A stretch of 64,000 nucleotides of DNA from Liolophura sinensis (GCF_032854445.1 NC_088299.1:8859608-8923607); one strand, 5' to 3'. Positions 22,752 to 34,499 are shown, counted from the first letter of the stretch. Numbers and translations: made by a program. The notes: generated by a model not told the origin, from the sequence alone.

Positions 22752-23200
22752 ATATCTCAGTTTACACAAGAGGGCGTTTAGAAATACTTAGTATGTCTAC
22801 TTTGGCACAAGATGGCGTTCGGACATACTTAGCATGTTTAGTTTTACACAAGATTGCGATCAGAAATGTTTAGTATGACCAGTTGTGCATAAGATGGCTT
22901 TTAGACATACTTAGTACGTCTAGTTTTGCACAAGATTAGAGATTAGAAATACTTTGTGTGTCTAATTTTTTTACACGATGGCGTTTAAACATATTTAGTG
23001 TGTCTAGTTTTACACATGATGACGATTAGAAATACAGAGCCTGTCTAGGTTTACACAATATTGCGACTGGATATACAGAGCATGATTAGTTTTACAAAAG
23101 ATGGCCAAATACTTAGCGAATCTAGTTTTTCGCAAGATGGCGTTTAGAAATACTTTGTTTGTCTAGTTTTTCGCAAGATGGCGTTTAGAAATACTGAATT
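22752..23200. repeat. minisatellite, ~41 bp unit x11
   Basis: About eleven head-to-tail units of roughly 41 bp: CACAAGATGGCGTTTAGAAA followed by TACTTAGTATGTCTAGTTTT. Unit length stays near 41 bp although individual units differ at many positions. The last two units are the most alike. Confidence 0.9.
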
Positions 23201-23209
23201 TGATTTAAC

Positions 23210-24060
23210 TAACATACCCAGCAGAATAATTTGTGTAAAACTGCACTCCATGAAAATACAGGCCTGAAAAAAACTGTGCAAACATATGTATGTGGGCAAA
23301 CAGTACAGGGCGTGTCTGACAAAACGAATGAAAGGTGTACAGCCCTGAAGAGTATATAACACCTTAGGTATTATGTAAAGGACTTATAAAGATTGAACAA
23401 ACAATAAAGTATGTCACAAGCAATACAATTACATGAAAAGGCGTTTCAAAAAAAGCTATCAAAATGCAAGTGGCTTGAATAGTGTATAACACCATTGGCA
23501 TACATGTGCTGGGCCCACAAGGGACTTTCTATACATAAGAGATAGAGCTGACCCGGAAGCTGCCGCTCTTATTCACATATATAAATACCTAATAGTCAAG
23601 TCTATATCAATCTTTTCTTTAAAATCAAAAGTAGGTTCTGAAAAAATCTTTGGAACCCCACTTGAAAATATTTGCACTTTTCCTTTTTTTCACATTAGTA
23701 AAAACAGTAAAATCTATACTTAAATATGAGCTTTATGGACCATGTCATTTGCTTTCGTTTCGACGACGTCCTATTACATGCATGTACGCACTTTTTTCTT
23801 CACTTACTTCAACATTTGAACAAAGTTTACAGTGCACTTTTTTCAGCGTTATGTTAACTACTTTGTTACAAAATTGCTGTTTCATCAAAAATAGAAAGTG
23901 TAAGGTTAAAGGTCACTGTGACGTCACAGGATCTAATGCTGTTAATACGACCCACATTATTAACCTTAAAATATATGCAATTTAATTGTAAAAAAAAAAT
24001 AAATGAAGCATGCAATAAATTTCAATTTAATGTTTTCCAGTGGTCTATGAGACTACTGAC
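23210..24060. other. intergenic, nothing recognised
   Basis: AT-rich, no gene or repeat recognised. Open frames here are short and lack coding character. Confidence 0.4.
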
Positions 24061-24068
24061 GTTTACAA

Positions 24069-24385
24069 GATAATTAAAGACATAGAGCAATAAAAGTAAA
24101 ACCGGAGAAGCGACGAAAGTGTAATAGCTCGCAAATGACCACACGTTACCGGTGAAATATAGCCTCTTGTCAATTTAGCTCAGTCAGGGTTTTATTCTAA
24201 CTGTTCATGTAAATGCTTAAACAGTAGCAAATTACACGCCCCTTAGCTTGCCCAAGGATTAAGCAGAATTAGGTAAAAAATGCAATGTTGTTAACTGAAG
24301 TATATTAGACGTCGCTGATCAAAGAATTACTCAAATTGCTGTGTTGTCATCATATTTAACATACAATCACATTAAAACAATGGAA
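24069..24385 (+). repeat. unassigned dispersed repeat, copy D
   Basis: The best-preserved copy: 'GACCACACGTTACCGGTGAA', 'CCTCTTGTCAATTTAGCTCA', 'GGGTTTTATTCTAACTG', 'GATTAAGCAGAATTAGGTAA', 'AATTGCTGTGTTGTCATC', 'TTTAACATACAATCACATT'. No inverted ends or target duplication could be made out. Confidence 0.85.
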
Positions 24386-25540
24386 ATGGGCCCATTTGTC
24401 ATTATAACCTAAATAAGGAAGAGGCTGAGACATTACTGAGATCATTTCGTCAACAATATAGTTAACAATCGGTGCTACGATCAGTCTGTTTTCTGGAGTT
24501 CACTTCTTAACAATGCACTCGCCATTGTTCACGCTGCAGGTCACCAGTTTTGGTGATTAGGGAGAATTTGCCATTCTCCAAGTTTTGCTCTGCATTTGAA
24601 AATCAAATGTGCGATAAAGGATTACTGTCATTAAGCTCGTATAGGAGCCAGCCAAGAATAAAGGACACACTGTATCCATGAGGAAATGAGTAGGCATGTG
24701 CTAATACCACAGCAACTACGGTTATACGTTGACGCTTTCATCAAACAATTGTCTTGTTCAGAAATACCGATTTTTAACAGCCAAATTATTCATTACACAT
24801 CTCTAAATACTGGATTTAGCACAAGCTCTTGTGAATAAAGAAAGCATACATATCATCTTTATAGCATAGATATAGTGCGGAGAAATATCAATCTACAAAA
24901 AAATGTTTGTAAAATTACAGTTAACCTTGATAGAGATCTTAAGGATTTCAAAACTTTCTTAAAGTCACCGTTGGATATTAAAAGAAGGTTCTCAGGCATG
25001 AAATACGCTGATGACCAGTAAAGAAATCTGCATACCACTACAAGTAGTACATTCTTCAATCAGAGAGAAATCAGGCACATGCTGTTCAGTATTATCCCTT
25101 TCAGTATGACAACGCAAAACCGTCATAACACGTAATAACTTCCGAAGAACGTCACAGAAAACACGAGATGAGTGCCACAGAGACTAGCCCTTCACAACTT
25201 GGGCCTAACCCCGTAAAAAGCTCAGTTTGTAGCATGTTACGTCACAGCTAAACTCTATAACATCAGTCTCAAATTTTGCATTATTTTGCTTCTTTCCGTA
25301 ATAGCATACTTCAACGCTTTGTTAAACAAAACATCAGATCCTAAGTATCAGTGCTGCCAACGTTATAATGAAAGTAGATGAAGGTAGCGGAATTGCAAAG
25401 CACCAGATAGGTAATCTTCTACGCCACAACAAGCGTCTCTGGCTTGACGTCCTATGCAGGACATGTAGATGCTGCAAATGGAATGAAATAACACCCACAC
25501 TTAATATATATACGCGATATGAGATCATTCCAAATCCAAG
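24386..25540. other. intergenic, 3' side of the second receptor
   Basis: No further gene recognised. This stretch should contain the 3' UTR of the minus-strand receptor gene. No canonical polyadenylation hexamer close to the stop codon was evident. Confidence 0.4.
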
Positions 25541-27484
25541 TTATACAATATTGTTGTTGGTTGATGATTTGAGAATCTCCGTTTCACTGGGCTTGCTGCT
25601 CGATGAAGAGGAACGCCTGGTGGATCTTTGCTTACTCCGAACTGATAGAGTATATCTCAGTTTGTCCCAGAATAACGTCTCTCCCGCCTGTATATAGGTG
25701 AAAGTTTCCAAACATTTTCGGAGGTCAGGGTCTAGCTCCGATTTGGGAACGTCTTCCAGTATAACGAGTATCAAATGTTTCCTTCGTTCGATCAGGCTTT
25801 GCTGCATTGCAGTCCTGAATTCATAGATACACCACTCACTCTCAACGAAATTTCTCGACAGCACCATAACGGTGTGACGACTGGACTCCACACTCCTCAC
25901 CACGTTATCTGCAATGGCCGCCCCAATCTCGAAATCTCGATGATGTACACAGAGTTTGAAGCCTGACCAACCATCCTCCTGATTTTCCAGTTTCTTCACC
26001 AGCGTCTCCAAGACCCAATCGTCATCCTTGCTGCTATAGGAAATAAACGCGTCAAAATCTTTGTTTCCCAAATTGTCCTCAGCCTGACAAGGCAACAGTA
26101 TATTAAGTCTCGTGTAGACGAGAATCACGACTTCCCGCCTAAATCTCCAGAGTAATATGACGATAATAGCAAGAATTAAGACGAGGGAGCCCAGCACACC
26201 TGTCAGAGCGAATAGGCCTTCTGTACACTGGGCCTGCATTTCTGTCAGGTCGCTGACTCTTTTGCCGCTATATTTCTCCGGCCAACCACAGCGCAGATCT
26301 CGCAAATACTCGTACCTTCCGAGATCTGGAGCTTTTAGAAACTCGTGAAAATCTTGTAGCATTTCGCAGGAGCAGTTGATCAAGTTATTGCGGATATCTA
26401 TGGTGGCTGATTTCATTCGCCGAAGAGTGTCTAAATCACTTTTCCTCAGTTGCCTAATCTTGTTGAACTGAAGATTGATAATGCCGATTCCGTCTTCGGC
26501 AAACCCAGAATCAGTTAAATCAATTTCAGATATGCTATTGTGGGAAAGATCTAAATAAGCCATTTTATCCATCGAGCGCCTCCATTCTCGAAGCAGAATA
26601 GGTATGCCGTCGAAGTCCACGTGAGACAAGTTATAAAATTCCAGCTTGGGATAAAACGACTTTGCTTGAATTGAGAAAATATGTCTACCTGACATACTCT
26701 GGAAATAACTTTCGTCAAGATAACGTAACTCTTGGAAGTCACATTGGTGATTTAGCTTTCGATATTTTTTCCAAAGTATCTCGCTGTAAGAGTCCAATTG
26801 ATCATACATGTCATAATCAGAAATCTCAATGAAGAATTCAATGTTGCTAAACGCAAACATTTCCAGACTCAGGGGGCCACATTCAACATCCCTTGAGCTG
26901 TTTTGTAGGTTTCTAATGCGGTAAAATATTTCCTCCAAAGTAGTTTGAATCACACAGTTTTTGAGATCTAGTACACGTAATTGATCTGGAATAGTTGTTA
27001 TACTTTGATCGAAGTACTCCGAGTAATAATCTAGTAATAAACAGTTACGAACCTCTAAGTACACTAAATTTCTGACTTTCATTGGCCAAGGCACGTGGAA
27101 CGCACTGCTGAAATTTTCATCGCACACAACTTTAATCGCCATCTTCGAACGACCCCGTAACGTGAGGGTCCAGTTACGAAAAGCGGTAAACATCAAATGA
27201 TCGCCTTCTTGGAGACGGCAGGAAATCTGAGTTATCCCGCTTACTTCATCAGGCGACAGTGTGCTAAAATTCCAACTCACAAAAGCCTCTGATGTCGTAC
27301 AGAACTCTTGCCAGCTTTCTGGGAGGTCAGCAGTTGTTGTCGTTGGAGTGGAGACAGTTGTACTGGTAACAGTGGCGTTCCCGGCGCTCTTCATTGCCGC
27401 TGTGGTCAGTGAAAAACAACCAAATACCATTAGTCCCATCCATAACACACACAGTCTTTTTCCACGGTAAGATATCCCCGCCAT
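25541..27484 (-). CDS. Toll-like receptor paralogue (TIR domain)
   Basis: Intronless 647-residue type I membrane receptor. A signal peptide is likely in residues ~9-29 (hydrophobic, ending ...TTAA). A short Thr/Ser stretch (~38-52) replaces the long stalk of its paralogue. The ectodomain (~53-420) aligns throughout with the receptor at 3573-6458 but has many substitutions. From residue 386 (PDLGRYEYL) through the LRRCT end, membrane helix and TIR domain to about residue 629, the two proteins are identical by eye, and the DNA is nearly so. TIR boxes are FDAFISYS, LCVHHRDFEIG and FW. The pair is inverted, about 19 kb apart. The function is presumably the same TIR signalling with a diverged ligand-facing part. 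Confidence 0.95.
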   Translation of the reverse strand: MAGISYRGKRLCVLWMGLMVFGCFSLTTAAMKSAGNATVTSTTVSTPTTTTADLPESWQEFCTTSEAFVSWNFSTLSPDEVSGITQISCRLQEGDHLMFTAFRNWTLTLRGRSKMAIKVVCDENFSSAFHVPWPMKVRNLVYLEVRNCLLLDYYSEYFDQSITTIPDQLRVLDLKNCVIQTTLEEIFYRIRNLQNSSRDVECGPLSLEMFAFSNIEFFIEISDYDMYDQLDSYSEILWKKYRKLNHQCDFQELRYLDESYFQSMSGRHIFSIQAKSFYPKLEFYNLSHVDFDGIPILLREWRRSMDKMAYLDLSHNSISEIDLTDSGFAEDGIGIINLQFNKIRQLRKSDLDTLRRMKSATIDIRNNLINCSCEMLQDFHEFLKAPDLGRYEYLRDLRCGWPEKYSGKRVSDLTEMQAQCTEGLFALTGVLGSLVLILAIIVILLWRFRREVVILVYTRLNILLPCQAEDNLGNKDFDAFISYSSKDDDWVLETLVKKLENQEDGWSGFKLCVHHRDFEIGAAIADNVVRSVESSRHTVMVLSRNFVESEWCIYEFRTAMQQSLIERRKHLILVILEDVPKSELDPDLRKCLETFTYIQAGETLFWDKLRYTLSVRSKQRSTRRSSSSSSKPSETEILKSSTNNNIV

Positions 27485-27520
27485 TATGATACCGACCTAT
27501 CAGGCTATGCCTAGGGCAAA

Positions 27521-27530
27521 CTTATATAGA
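27521..27530 (-). promoter_or_regulatory. TATA-like box of the second receptor gene
   Basis: TCTATATAAG on the minus strand lies about 37 bp upstream of the ATG at 27484. If it works as a TATA box, the 5' UTR would be only about 10 nt, which makes an alternative upstream promoter with a leader intron possible. Confidence 0.4.
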
Positions 27531-27534
27531 CAAA

Positions 27535-28225
27535 CAAAGAACACCGTGGCTATGAATTCTCTCGAACTGTGTCGCTCTGGCTACAGCGTGTCAGTCCGAC
27601 TCTCTCTCGCTCTACATGTTGTCTGTCTCACACGATTGTCACTCATGGGACCTCAGTTATCGATGAAAATTTGGATGAAGCTCTGTCCACTCATCACTTT
27701 AATCACCTATAACTTTTTGTGACATAGGCAAAGTGATACGTCTTAACTCTCTGACCGCCGTCTCCCTCCTCCCCACAGCCAACCAGCTGTATATAGTGAC
27801 GAAGGTTCTATGTGTCACACAAACAGAGCCTGACCCAGAAATAAGCGAGTATCCGGGTCATAGTGTAAACACGTCGTGATTTGCTGGTTAAGTTAATCTA
27901 GGCTTCACTCACGTGGTGTAGCGAACAATCCCCGTTGGCTTAAGCGTGTATATAAACTGTTCGGTCCACAAATTTATGCAGTTGGCCTTAAGGCTGGGCT
28001 CGTGCATTAGATTTAAAAATGTGCGCAAACCGTACAGAATATAATGTCCGAGGGCCTGAGGCTGATCATATAAACCCGTACGTGCCACACAGCGTTATTT
28101 AGTTGCTGGCTACAAGACTCTAAGGCTCTAAGGTTGTTGGTATACTTCAATAAAGAAATCGAGGTATCTCCTTGTAAATTTACGTGATGATGACTCAGCT
28201 TCACGATAACAATTTATTTTGTAAT
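27535..28225. other. intergenic, 5' side of the second receptor
   Basis: No gene or known repeat was recognised. The region is less AT-rich than the surroundings between 27.5 and 27.9 kb. Confidence 0.4.
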
Positions 28226-28230
28226 TTTTT

Positions 28231-28368
28231 AAATTTATTTATGTGAATTGTGTTTAACACTGTACGTACTGAATGATTTTTCACTTACATGAGGGCGGTA
28301 AGCATATTGGTGGAACACAATTAAGTTGTCTTCAGTTTATTTATATATTTGATAGGTGTTTTACTCTA
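28231..28368 (-). repeat. two SINE tail fragments, minus strand
   Basis: A worn tail at 28231-28313 (TTAACACTGTACGTACTGAA, ATGAGGGCGGTAAGCAT) is followed by a second tail start at 28335-28368 (TTTGATAGGTGTTTTAC). Confidence 0.7.
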
Positions 28369-28370
28369 TA

Positions 28371-28524
28371 CGTGGGAAGGTCTGCAGCAACGTGCGGATG
28401 GTCTGCGAGAAACCTGCTGATGGTCGTGGGTTTCTCCCGAATTCTACCAAGTTTTCTCCCCCCACAATGCTGGACGCCATCGTATTAGAGAAATATTCTT
28501 GAGTAAGGCGTAAAGCACCAAACC
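28371..28524 (+). mobile_element. SINE body and tail fragment
   Basis: Starts at CGTGGGAAGGTCTGCAGCAA and runs to the tail GAGTAAGGCGTAAAGCACC. The motif GCGGATGGTC / GCTGATGGTCG is doubled, a short internal duplication. Confidence 0.85.
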
Positions 28525-29392
28525 AAACGCACAATCGGTCACACGGGAGTCGTCAACCTCTTACTGTTGTTCCTCGGTGACCGAACATTGAAATTGAGCC
28601 TACGTTGAAACAGCAATCAAATAAATAGGCTAAAATAATGCTATAGTCTGTTTCTTTTAATGTGTGGCCTATATTTAGATCGCTGTAAAATCATTCGCAC
28701 TCACTATCAATATTTCCTTTTGTTAGTGACACGACCACAGCCTTTACACACTGATGTGTTTGACTACATTATTGTAAAAAAAAAATGCAGTCAGAACACT
28801 TTTTCTTATTCATAATGTTAAACTCCATAAGCTTGGTTGACACCATGAACGCATTCTAACTGCATCTAACTGCATTTTTTTTTAAATTACATGAACGTTC
28901 AACCGATCAATGTGTAGACATGTAGTGTTACGTGTCACTAGCGAAAGGCAATTTTGGTAGCTGGTATGACTGGTTCTACAAATAGCTAAATTTAGGCGAC
29001 AGGTGAAAAGAAACAGACTATAGTAGGTAAAATATTGAATTTCCTGATGTAGAGAAAAGGTATAAGAAAAAAGAAGCAAGAAACCGCCTCTGTTTTTGGT
29101 TACATCGTTGCATTTCAACTGTAATGTCAAATTTTGTTTCTCATCAGGGATATTAAACGCTAGCAGTGTAAAAACCATATGATTATATATAATACGATCA
29201 GTGTTTACTTAACGACAGTGGTGGCTAAACAGTGTCAGGCAGTTTTAGATTTGTACACGTGAGGGTAATTTTTCACTACAGTGAACAATAACTATGACGT
29301 AAATACCAGATAAACAATTGACATTTGAACCCCAAATCTGAACTATTAAGCCACGACCCTCATTCCTATATTTACTGGTCCAGTAAACAAGG

Positions 29393-29650
29393 ATTAATTA
29401 ATTAATTTATTTATTTATTTGATTGGTGTTTCACGCCGTACTCCGTGAAAGAATATTTCACTTATACGACGGCGGTATCATGCCGAAGACACCAGACATG
29501 ACAACCCACTCAATCACATTAAACTGACACCGGGCCAACCAGTTAAATTTTCTTCCTATAACCTCTCAGTGCTGAGCGCTAAACCTTCCCAGGTTTGATC
29601 CTGGGACCTCCCAACTTCAAGGCGAACGCTCTAACGTGGTGATAGAGTGT
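29393..29650 (-). mobile_element. chimeric SINE: different head and body on the common tail
   Basis: The 3' end (29393-29475) is the common tail (TTTATTTGATTGGTGTTTCA, ATATTTCACTTATACGACGG). It continues into an unrelated body (ATGCCGAAGACACCAGACAT, ACACCGGGCCAACCAG) and a tRNA-like head (minus strand: GCGTTCGCCTTGAAGTTGGG, then GATCAAACCTGGG). Two SINE types thus share one 3' module. Confidence 0.8.
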
Positions 29651-29895
29651 AACATATGCAGGGGAGCGTCTTGTCAAATTTGACCGTGATACAGGCGTAA
29701 CATTCATGTAAGGCGGAATCAAGGTTTAGATTTGCATGTTATCAGGTAAACTCGTGTTCACAAGGCCATGTAAACTAATATATGTATGTATGTGCGTGTT
29801 CACAAGTCATTCGTTTCATTCGTAAGAAGCTTCAGGCTAAGAAGCGGACATTTATCAATATATGAACAGTGTTCTATGACAAATATGTTTTTGCT

Positions 29896-30149
29896 GATTT
29901 GATCGGTGTTTTACGCCGTACTCAGGAATATTTCACCTATACGAGGGCCTCCAGCATTGTGATGGGAGGGAAACTGGGAAACCGCATGTTGATGGCAGAC
30001 CATCCGCATGTTGCCGACGGACCTGCCCACGTATGGCCGTAGAGGAAGCCAGCAGGAGCTACGCTTCATCTCACAGCGACCGCATTGGTTAGATGCTCCT
30101 GGGCCATTGTGACGCGCTGGCACGCTAAACACCTCGGCCACGGAGTCCC
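29896..30149 (-). mobile_element. full-length SINE, minus strand, diverged
   Basis: Head to tail of the common family with about 15-20% differences from the younger copies. An extra GCATGTTGATGGCAGACC segment duplicates the core. Confidence 0.9.
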
Positions 30150-30200
30150 ATAGAGAGAGAATTTGTATACACAGACAGAATTTGAATACCTATTTGAAAT

Positions 30201-30308
30201 GCAACATGGATGGTCGCGATTTTTCTCCCACCAAAATGCTGGCCGCCGTCGTATCAGTGAAATATTTTTGAGTAGTGTGTGAAACTCCATTCAAATAAAT
30301 AAATAAAT
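30201..30308 (+). mobile_element. 5'-truncated SINE
   Basis: Starts near CATGGATGGTCGCG and ends GAAACTCCATTCAAATAAAT. It lies 50 bp from an opposite-strand SINE. Confidence 0.85.
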
Positions 30309-30419
30309 GATCAAAAGCGCCACGAACACTGGATTGATGTCAGAATAAGCTTGCGGAAGTTATTCTTTCTTATTAATTTCAAAGGCGCGAGTACATTAGC
30401 TGACATAGTGATTGTTGAA

Positions 30420-30570
30420 GATTAAGATAGAGACGTAAGATAGAGATGTAAGATAGGGGTTATGTATAAGAGATATAAGATAGAGACGTAAAAGAGAGAT
30501 TATTAGAGATTAAGTTAGTGACGTAACATAGGGAATATTAGAGATGTAAGATAAGGCTGTAGTGTCGCAT
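30420..30570. repeat. degenerate 11-14 bp purine-rich repeat
   Basis: Irregular repeats of GACGTAAGATAGAGAT and shortened variants. Confidence 0.7.
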
Positions 30571-30612
30571 TTAGGCATAAGCTCAAAAAGTTATTGCTTA
30601 TTTTAAATTTTT

Positions 30613-30955
30613 GTGTAGTAATGTTTATGTGTAGTAATGTTCATGTGTAGTAATGTTCATGTGTAGTAATGTTCATGTGTAGTAATGTTTTTGTGTCGTA
30701 ATGTTCATGTGTAATAATGTTTTTGTGTGGTAATGTTTATGTGTAGTAATGTTCATGTGTAGTAATGTTTTTGTGTAGTAATGTTCATGTGTAGTAATGT
30801 TTTTGTGTCGCAATGTTCATGTGTAGTAATGTTTATGTGTAGTAATGTTTATGTGTAGTAATGTTTTTGTGTCGTAATGTTCATGTGTAGTTATCTTTAT
30901 GTGTAGTAATGTTTATGTGTAGTTATCTTTATGTGTAATAATGTGTATGTGTAGT
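30613..30955. repeat. minisatellite, 16 bp unit x~21
   Basis: Head-to-tail units ATGTGTAGTAATGTTC with TTC/TTT and TAG/TCG variants. The order of variants is irregular, so the array was shuffled by unequal exchange or slippage rather than copied in blocks. Confidence 0.95.
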
Positions 30956-31123
30956 TATAGAATGGGATTATGTGCATTTCACATTATGCTCGACACTGGG
31001 CTTCACTGAATTCTCAGCAACAAGCGGGTATATAGAAAGGGGATTGGATGAACGATTGTGGAGAAAATCAAAGGGTAGACATAAACAGTCATATATAGAT
31101 TACTCTGCCCTTTATATCCATAA

Positions 31124-31252
31124 ACCTGCGGATGGTCGTGGGTTTCCCCCCGGGCTCTGTCCTGTTTCCTTTCACCATGACGCTGGCGGCCGCCTTATAA
31201 GTGAAGTATTCTTCAGCACAAGGTCAAAAGTCATTCAAATATATAAATAAAT
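31124..31252 (+). mobile_element. 5'-truncated SINE
   Basis: Starts at AACCTGCGGATGGTCGTGGG. The tail is diverged (CAGCACAAGGTCAAAAGTC) but ends in AAAT units. Confidence 0.85.
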
Positions 31253-31259
31253 TTATAGG

Positions 31260-32170
31260 CAGTGTTTAAGCCTAAACGTTTATTATGTTTTAATGTTTAT
31301 GCACCTTTGTGAGGCCTCCTGTGTGGCGTAACTTTTTAACTAGGGACCTCCAGGCTTTGTATAGTTAAGGGAGTCGCCACCTCTAAATGCAGCCCTGGAT
31401 AAGACATAATCACGAGGCCTCGTTCTTTGCTATTGGCTAAGATATTCAATAAAACGTCTCTGCGAAATTTCCTCCACCATGGCCAGAGGGAATATTATGG
31501 AGGAAATAAAAGTTTGTAAAGAAACAAAAATACATCTCACAGGCAACAAGTCAAAGGTTGCATTTTAATTGCTTCTTGTGTGATGATGCAAGAGTCATTT
31601 CTCATAGGCAGGGTAATTATGCCTATAATTTCTCATAGACATAGTTAAGCTTATTAAGGTTAATAAACTTGTTAGCCAATACGTGACTTTCATTACTAAC
31701 CGGACGTATATGTGTGTGACACACTTTTCCACTTTTAATGCTGAATTCCAACAGCTATACTTTCTTAAAAATGAAACGTTATATATAACTTTAATAATGT
31801 CAAATCTAAACATTTTGCCCTATTGGCATGTTAGGTTAACGCTAAAGTGTTAAAAGTGGTAAAATTGGTATCCTCCTTTCCATAATTTTAGATGAAATTT
31901 GTTGCACAATAACTTACATGTCAAGCACTGTTTCCCCCTTGTTACGTAAGAAATAGCAATTTTAGCAAGTAGCAAGTGATTAGAAATTTTGACTCAAGTC
32001 TTATATTACTTCGTGATCCCGTGGCAGGAATTATAAATATTAAACATATCGTAGTCTGGCATCATGTTGCAAATGATATAAAGGGGATCGTAACATTTTA
32101 AAATGTTGGCACCCATATTTTACAGTATTGAACAAACTCTTTAACATTTACACATTTTACAGAATTTAAC
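31260..32170. other. intergenic, nothing recognised
   Basis: No gene or repeat recognised. Confidence 0.4.
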
Positions 32171-32175
32171 ATTCG

Positions 32176-32238
32176 CCTTCATATAAGTGAAATATTCTTG
32201 TATATGGCATGAAACACGAATCAAATAAATAAATAAGT
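32176..32238 (+). repeat. SINE tail fragment
   Basis: ATATAAGTGAAATATTCTTG, then GGCATGAAACACGAATCAAA and AAAT units. Confidence 0.8.
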
Positions 32239-32239
32239 A

Positions 32240-33388
32240 GTATATCAAATCCTTTATTTCTTATATCTTAAATAATCCATTTTAGGATTGTTTCTGATAG
32301 ACGGAAAAGATAGGGGCTTGAAGTACAACATTTTCCCGTATGACCCCAAAGGCGGAGACCCTAGTCTATATCAAGCACGAAGACACGGAGGGTAAAATGT
32401 GTTGACCTTTTGCCGGTATTCTATTGGCTTTAGTTCCGGGTGCAAACAGTGCAGACTTTCTAATCGCCATTTTGTCCGCCTGTGTGGAATGTTTATAAGG
32501 CTGGTGGCATTAGAGCTTACATTGTGACGTCTGTCATGAAGAACGAAGGTTGCGTTAAACAAAGGACAGCAATGAATTAAATACTAATTAGAAAACAGTG
32601 TTCAGAATCTTCCACTGAATTACTGAAAAAAAATTAAACCATTTAAAAATATATTACTTTCATAGGCCAAATAGCTACATATTTCAAAGGGTGCATCACT
32701 ATGCACGCGCAAAACACTCAAATGGCGATTTATGACTGAGCTACAACATTACAGGCTGTTGCGTCACCCCAGGTTTCCACTCAATGTTAATTCTTTTGTA
32801 TATACTTTTCTACTTTAAACTATGATCGAGTTCTAATCAAGTTTTATAAAGATTCTGTCATGTAAATGCGCGAAATTTACTGAATAACTGCTGAAGTTTA
32901 CTATGTTTCACTTATCATGAGCAGACTGACTGTTCTTTACACCTGTTAAGACTCTGCGCCCAGTTGTTCAAAAGCGCATTCGCTGTTAAAGGAATACAAA
33001 ATCGACACTGGAGATTGGGTTTCCTGGGTGAAATCGTCTAGCCTTTGTCACGCTTGAATAAACCTACTATACATACCTAAATTCAGCTTAAGCAAGGCAT
33101 AACCTGGTCTTACCTATTTCTCAAACCAGCCAATCAGAATCGATTCTGTATCCGTTTAAGACCCGTATTAACTTTAGTCCAGACTAAAGTTCAGTTGGTT
33201 TTGTATTAGAATAAGAATGGTATTAAGATTTAAACCTGGCTTATAAAGTTTCTATACACTTTTGAACAACCACTATTTATCTTATTATACACAACCCACG
33301 GAGACCCATACGTGAAATGCACAGAATAGCTACTTTTTTCCTCCTGCCTGAAATACACGGTAGTTACTCAAGGGTCAAATGATGTCGT
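32240..33388. other. intergenic, nothing recognised
   Basis: No gene or repeat recognised. A short near-palindrome (AACTTTAGTCCAGACTAAAGTT) lies at about 33171-33192. Confidence 0.4.
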
Positions 33389-33401
33389 GAATTCGATATA
33401 C

Positions 33402-33673
33402 TATTTATTTATTTATTTATTTGATTGGTGTTTTACGCTGTACTCAAGAATATTCCACTTATACGACGGCGGCCAGCATTATAGGGGAGGAAACCGGGCA
33501 CAGCCCGAGGGAAATCCACGACCATCCTAAGATTCCTTGCAGACCTTCCCACGTACGGCCGGAGAGGAAGCCAGCATGAGCTGGACTTGAACTCACAGCG
33601 ACCGCATTGGTGAGAGGCTTCTGGATCATTACGCTGCGCTCGTGCGCTAACAAACTGAGCAACGGAGGCCTCT
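33402..33673 (-). mobile_element. full-length SINE, minus strand, with 13 bp target-site duplication
   Basis: Flanked by GAATTCGATATAC (33389-33401) and GAATTCGACATAC (33674-33686), one mismatch. Confidence 0.95.
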
Positions 33674-33689
33674 GAATTCGACATACAAT

Positions 33690-34490
33690 GAGTTATTCCT
33701 GATCAAGGACATGTTATTGTAAGTATATCTGTTCGCATCCGCTTGTGGCACACATATGACGTCATCTCACGTATTTCCTAGAAATGGACATGAGTGCCAC
33801 GGATATTACTACTTGGAATGGCTGACTCATATCGCGACACCTACAAACCTGTCTATCCAAATTCTTTCGCATTACTAGTGCTGAGAGCAGAACTTTACAT
33901 TTCCTTCCCAGCTTTTTGAAAAGTAAAGATATGAACATGTTGTTCATTAGATGGTCTAACCACGTGAGAGAACGGAAACTAATTATTCCTGCTGCGGTTA
34001 CAGGTGTCCCAAAAATTAGAAGAATTAAGATAAGTTCTTTAAAAACCACTTTCCTTCTAAAGTAATATTGTATACTTACTGAGATCGCTCTACTGGTAAA
34101 GACATGTTTTCCAGAAGGTCGTCAGTTAATTGTCAAAGGCCGGCGATTTTCTCTCATTTTCCTTCACATATGAAAATGACGACCGTCGTTTAAGTGAAAG
34201 CCTTTTTTTAATCGAGCGGCGATAGCTGCTCAGGCTACTTGTATGCCATCAGTTTTGTATTCTAGCATCACTCAGACAACACACTTTCTGTTAAATTCAA
34301 CAGATTATTTTTTTTAGTGTACCGTGCACCGACTATTCATGCGAACATTAAACAGTGGTTTTTTTTGGTCATTTTAAAAACTGATCATCGGTTTATTTTG
34401 CAAAAACCCATCCGTAAACCAAGGTTTTCTTTTACCAGTTTACATTTGAAGCATTAAATTCTGTGGAATTGGAGTGGATAGGGATTGTAC
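33690..34490. other. intergenic, nothing recognised
   Basis: No gene or repeat recognised. Confidence 0.4.
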
Positions 34491-34499
34491 TTAAATAAA

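Noticed and set aside
22752-23200. CRISPR-like array
   Set aside because: Units are contiguous and diverged with no spacers, and the DNA is animal.
25775-25966. Identical 63-codon frames opposite the TIR domains (also at 6033-6224)
   Set aside because: Shadow of the conserved TIR coding sequence. The identity only reflects the near-identical receptor DNA.
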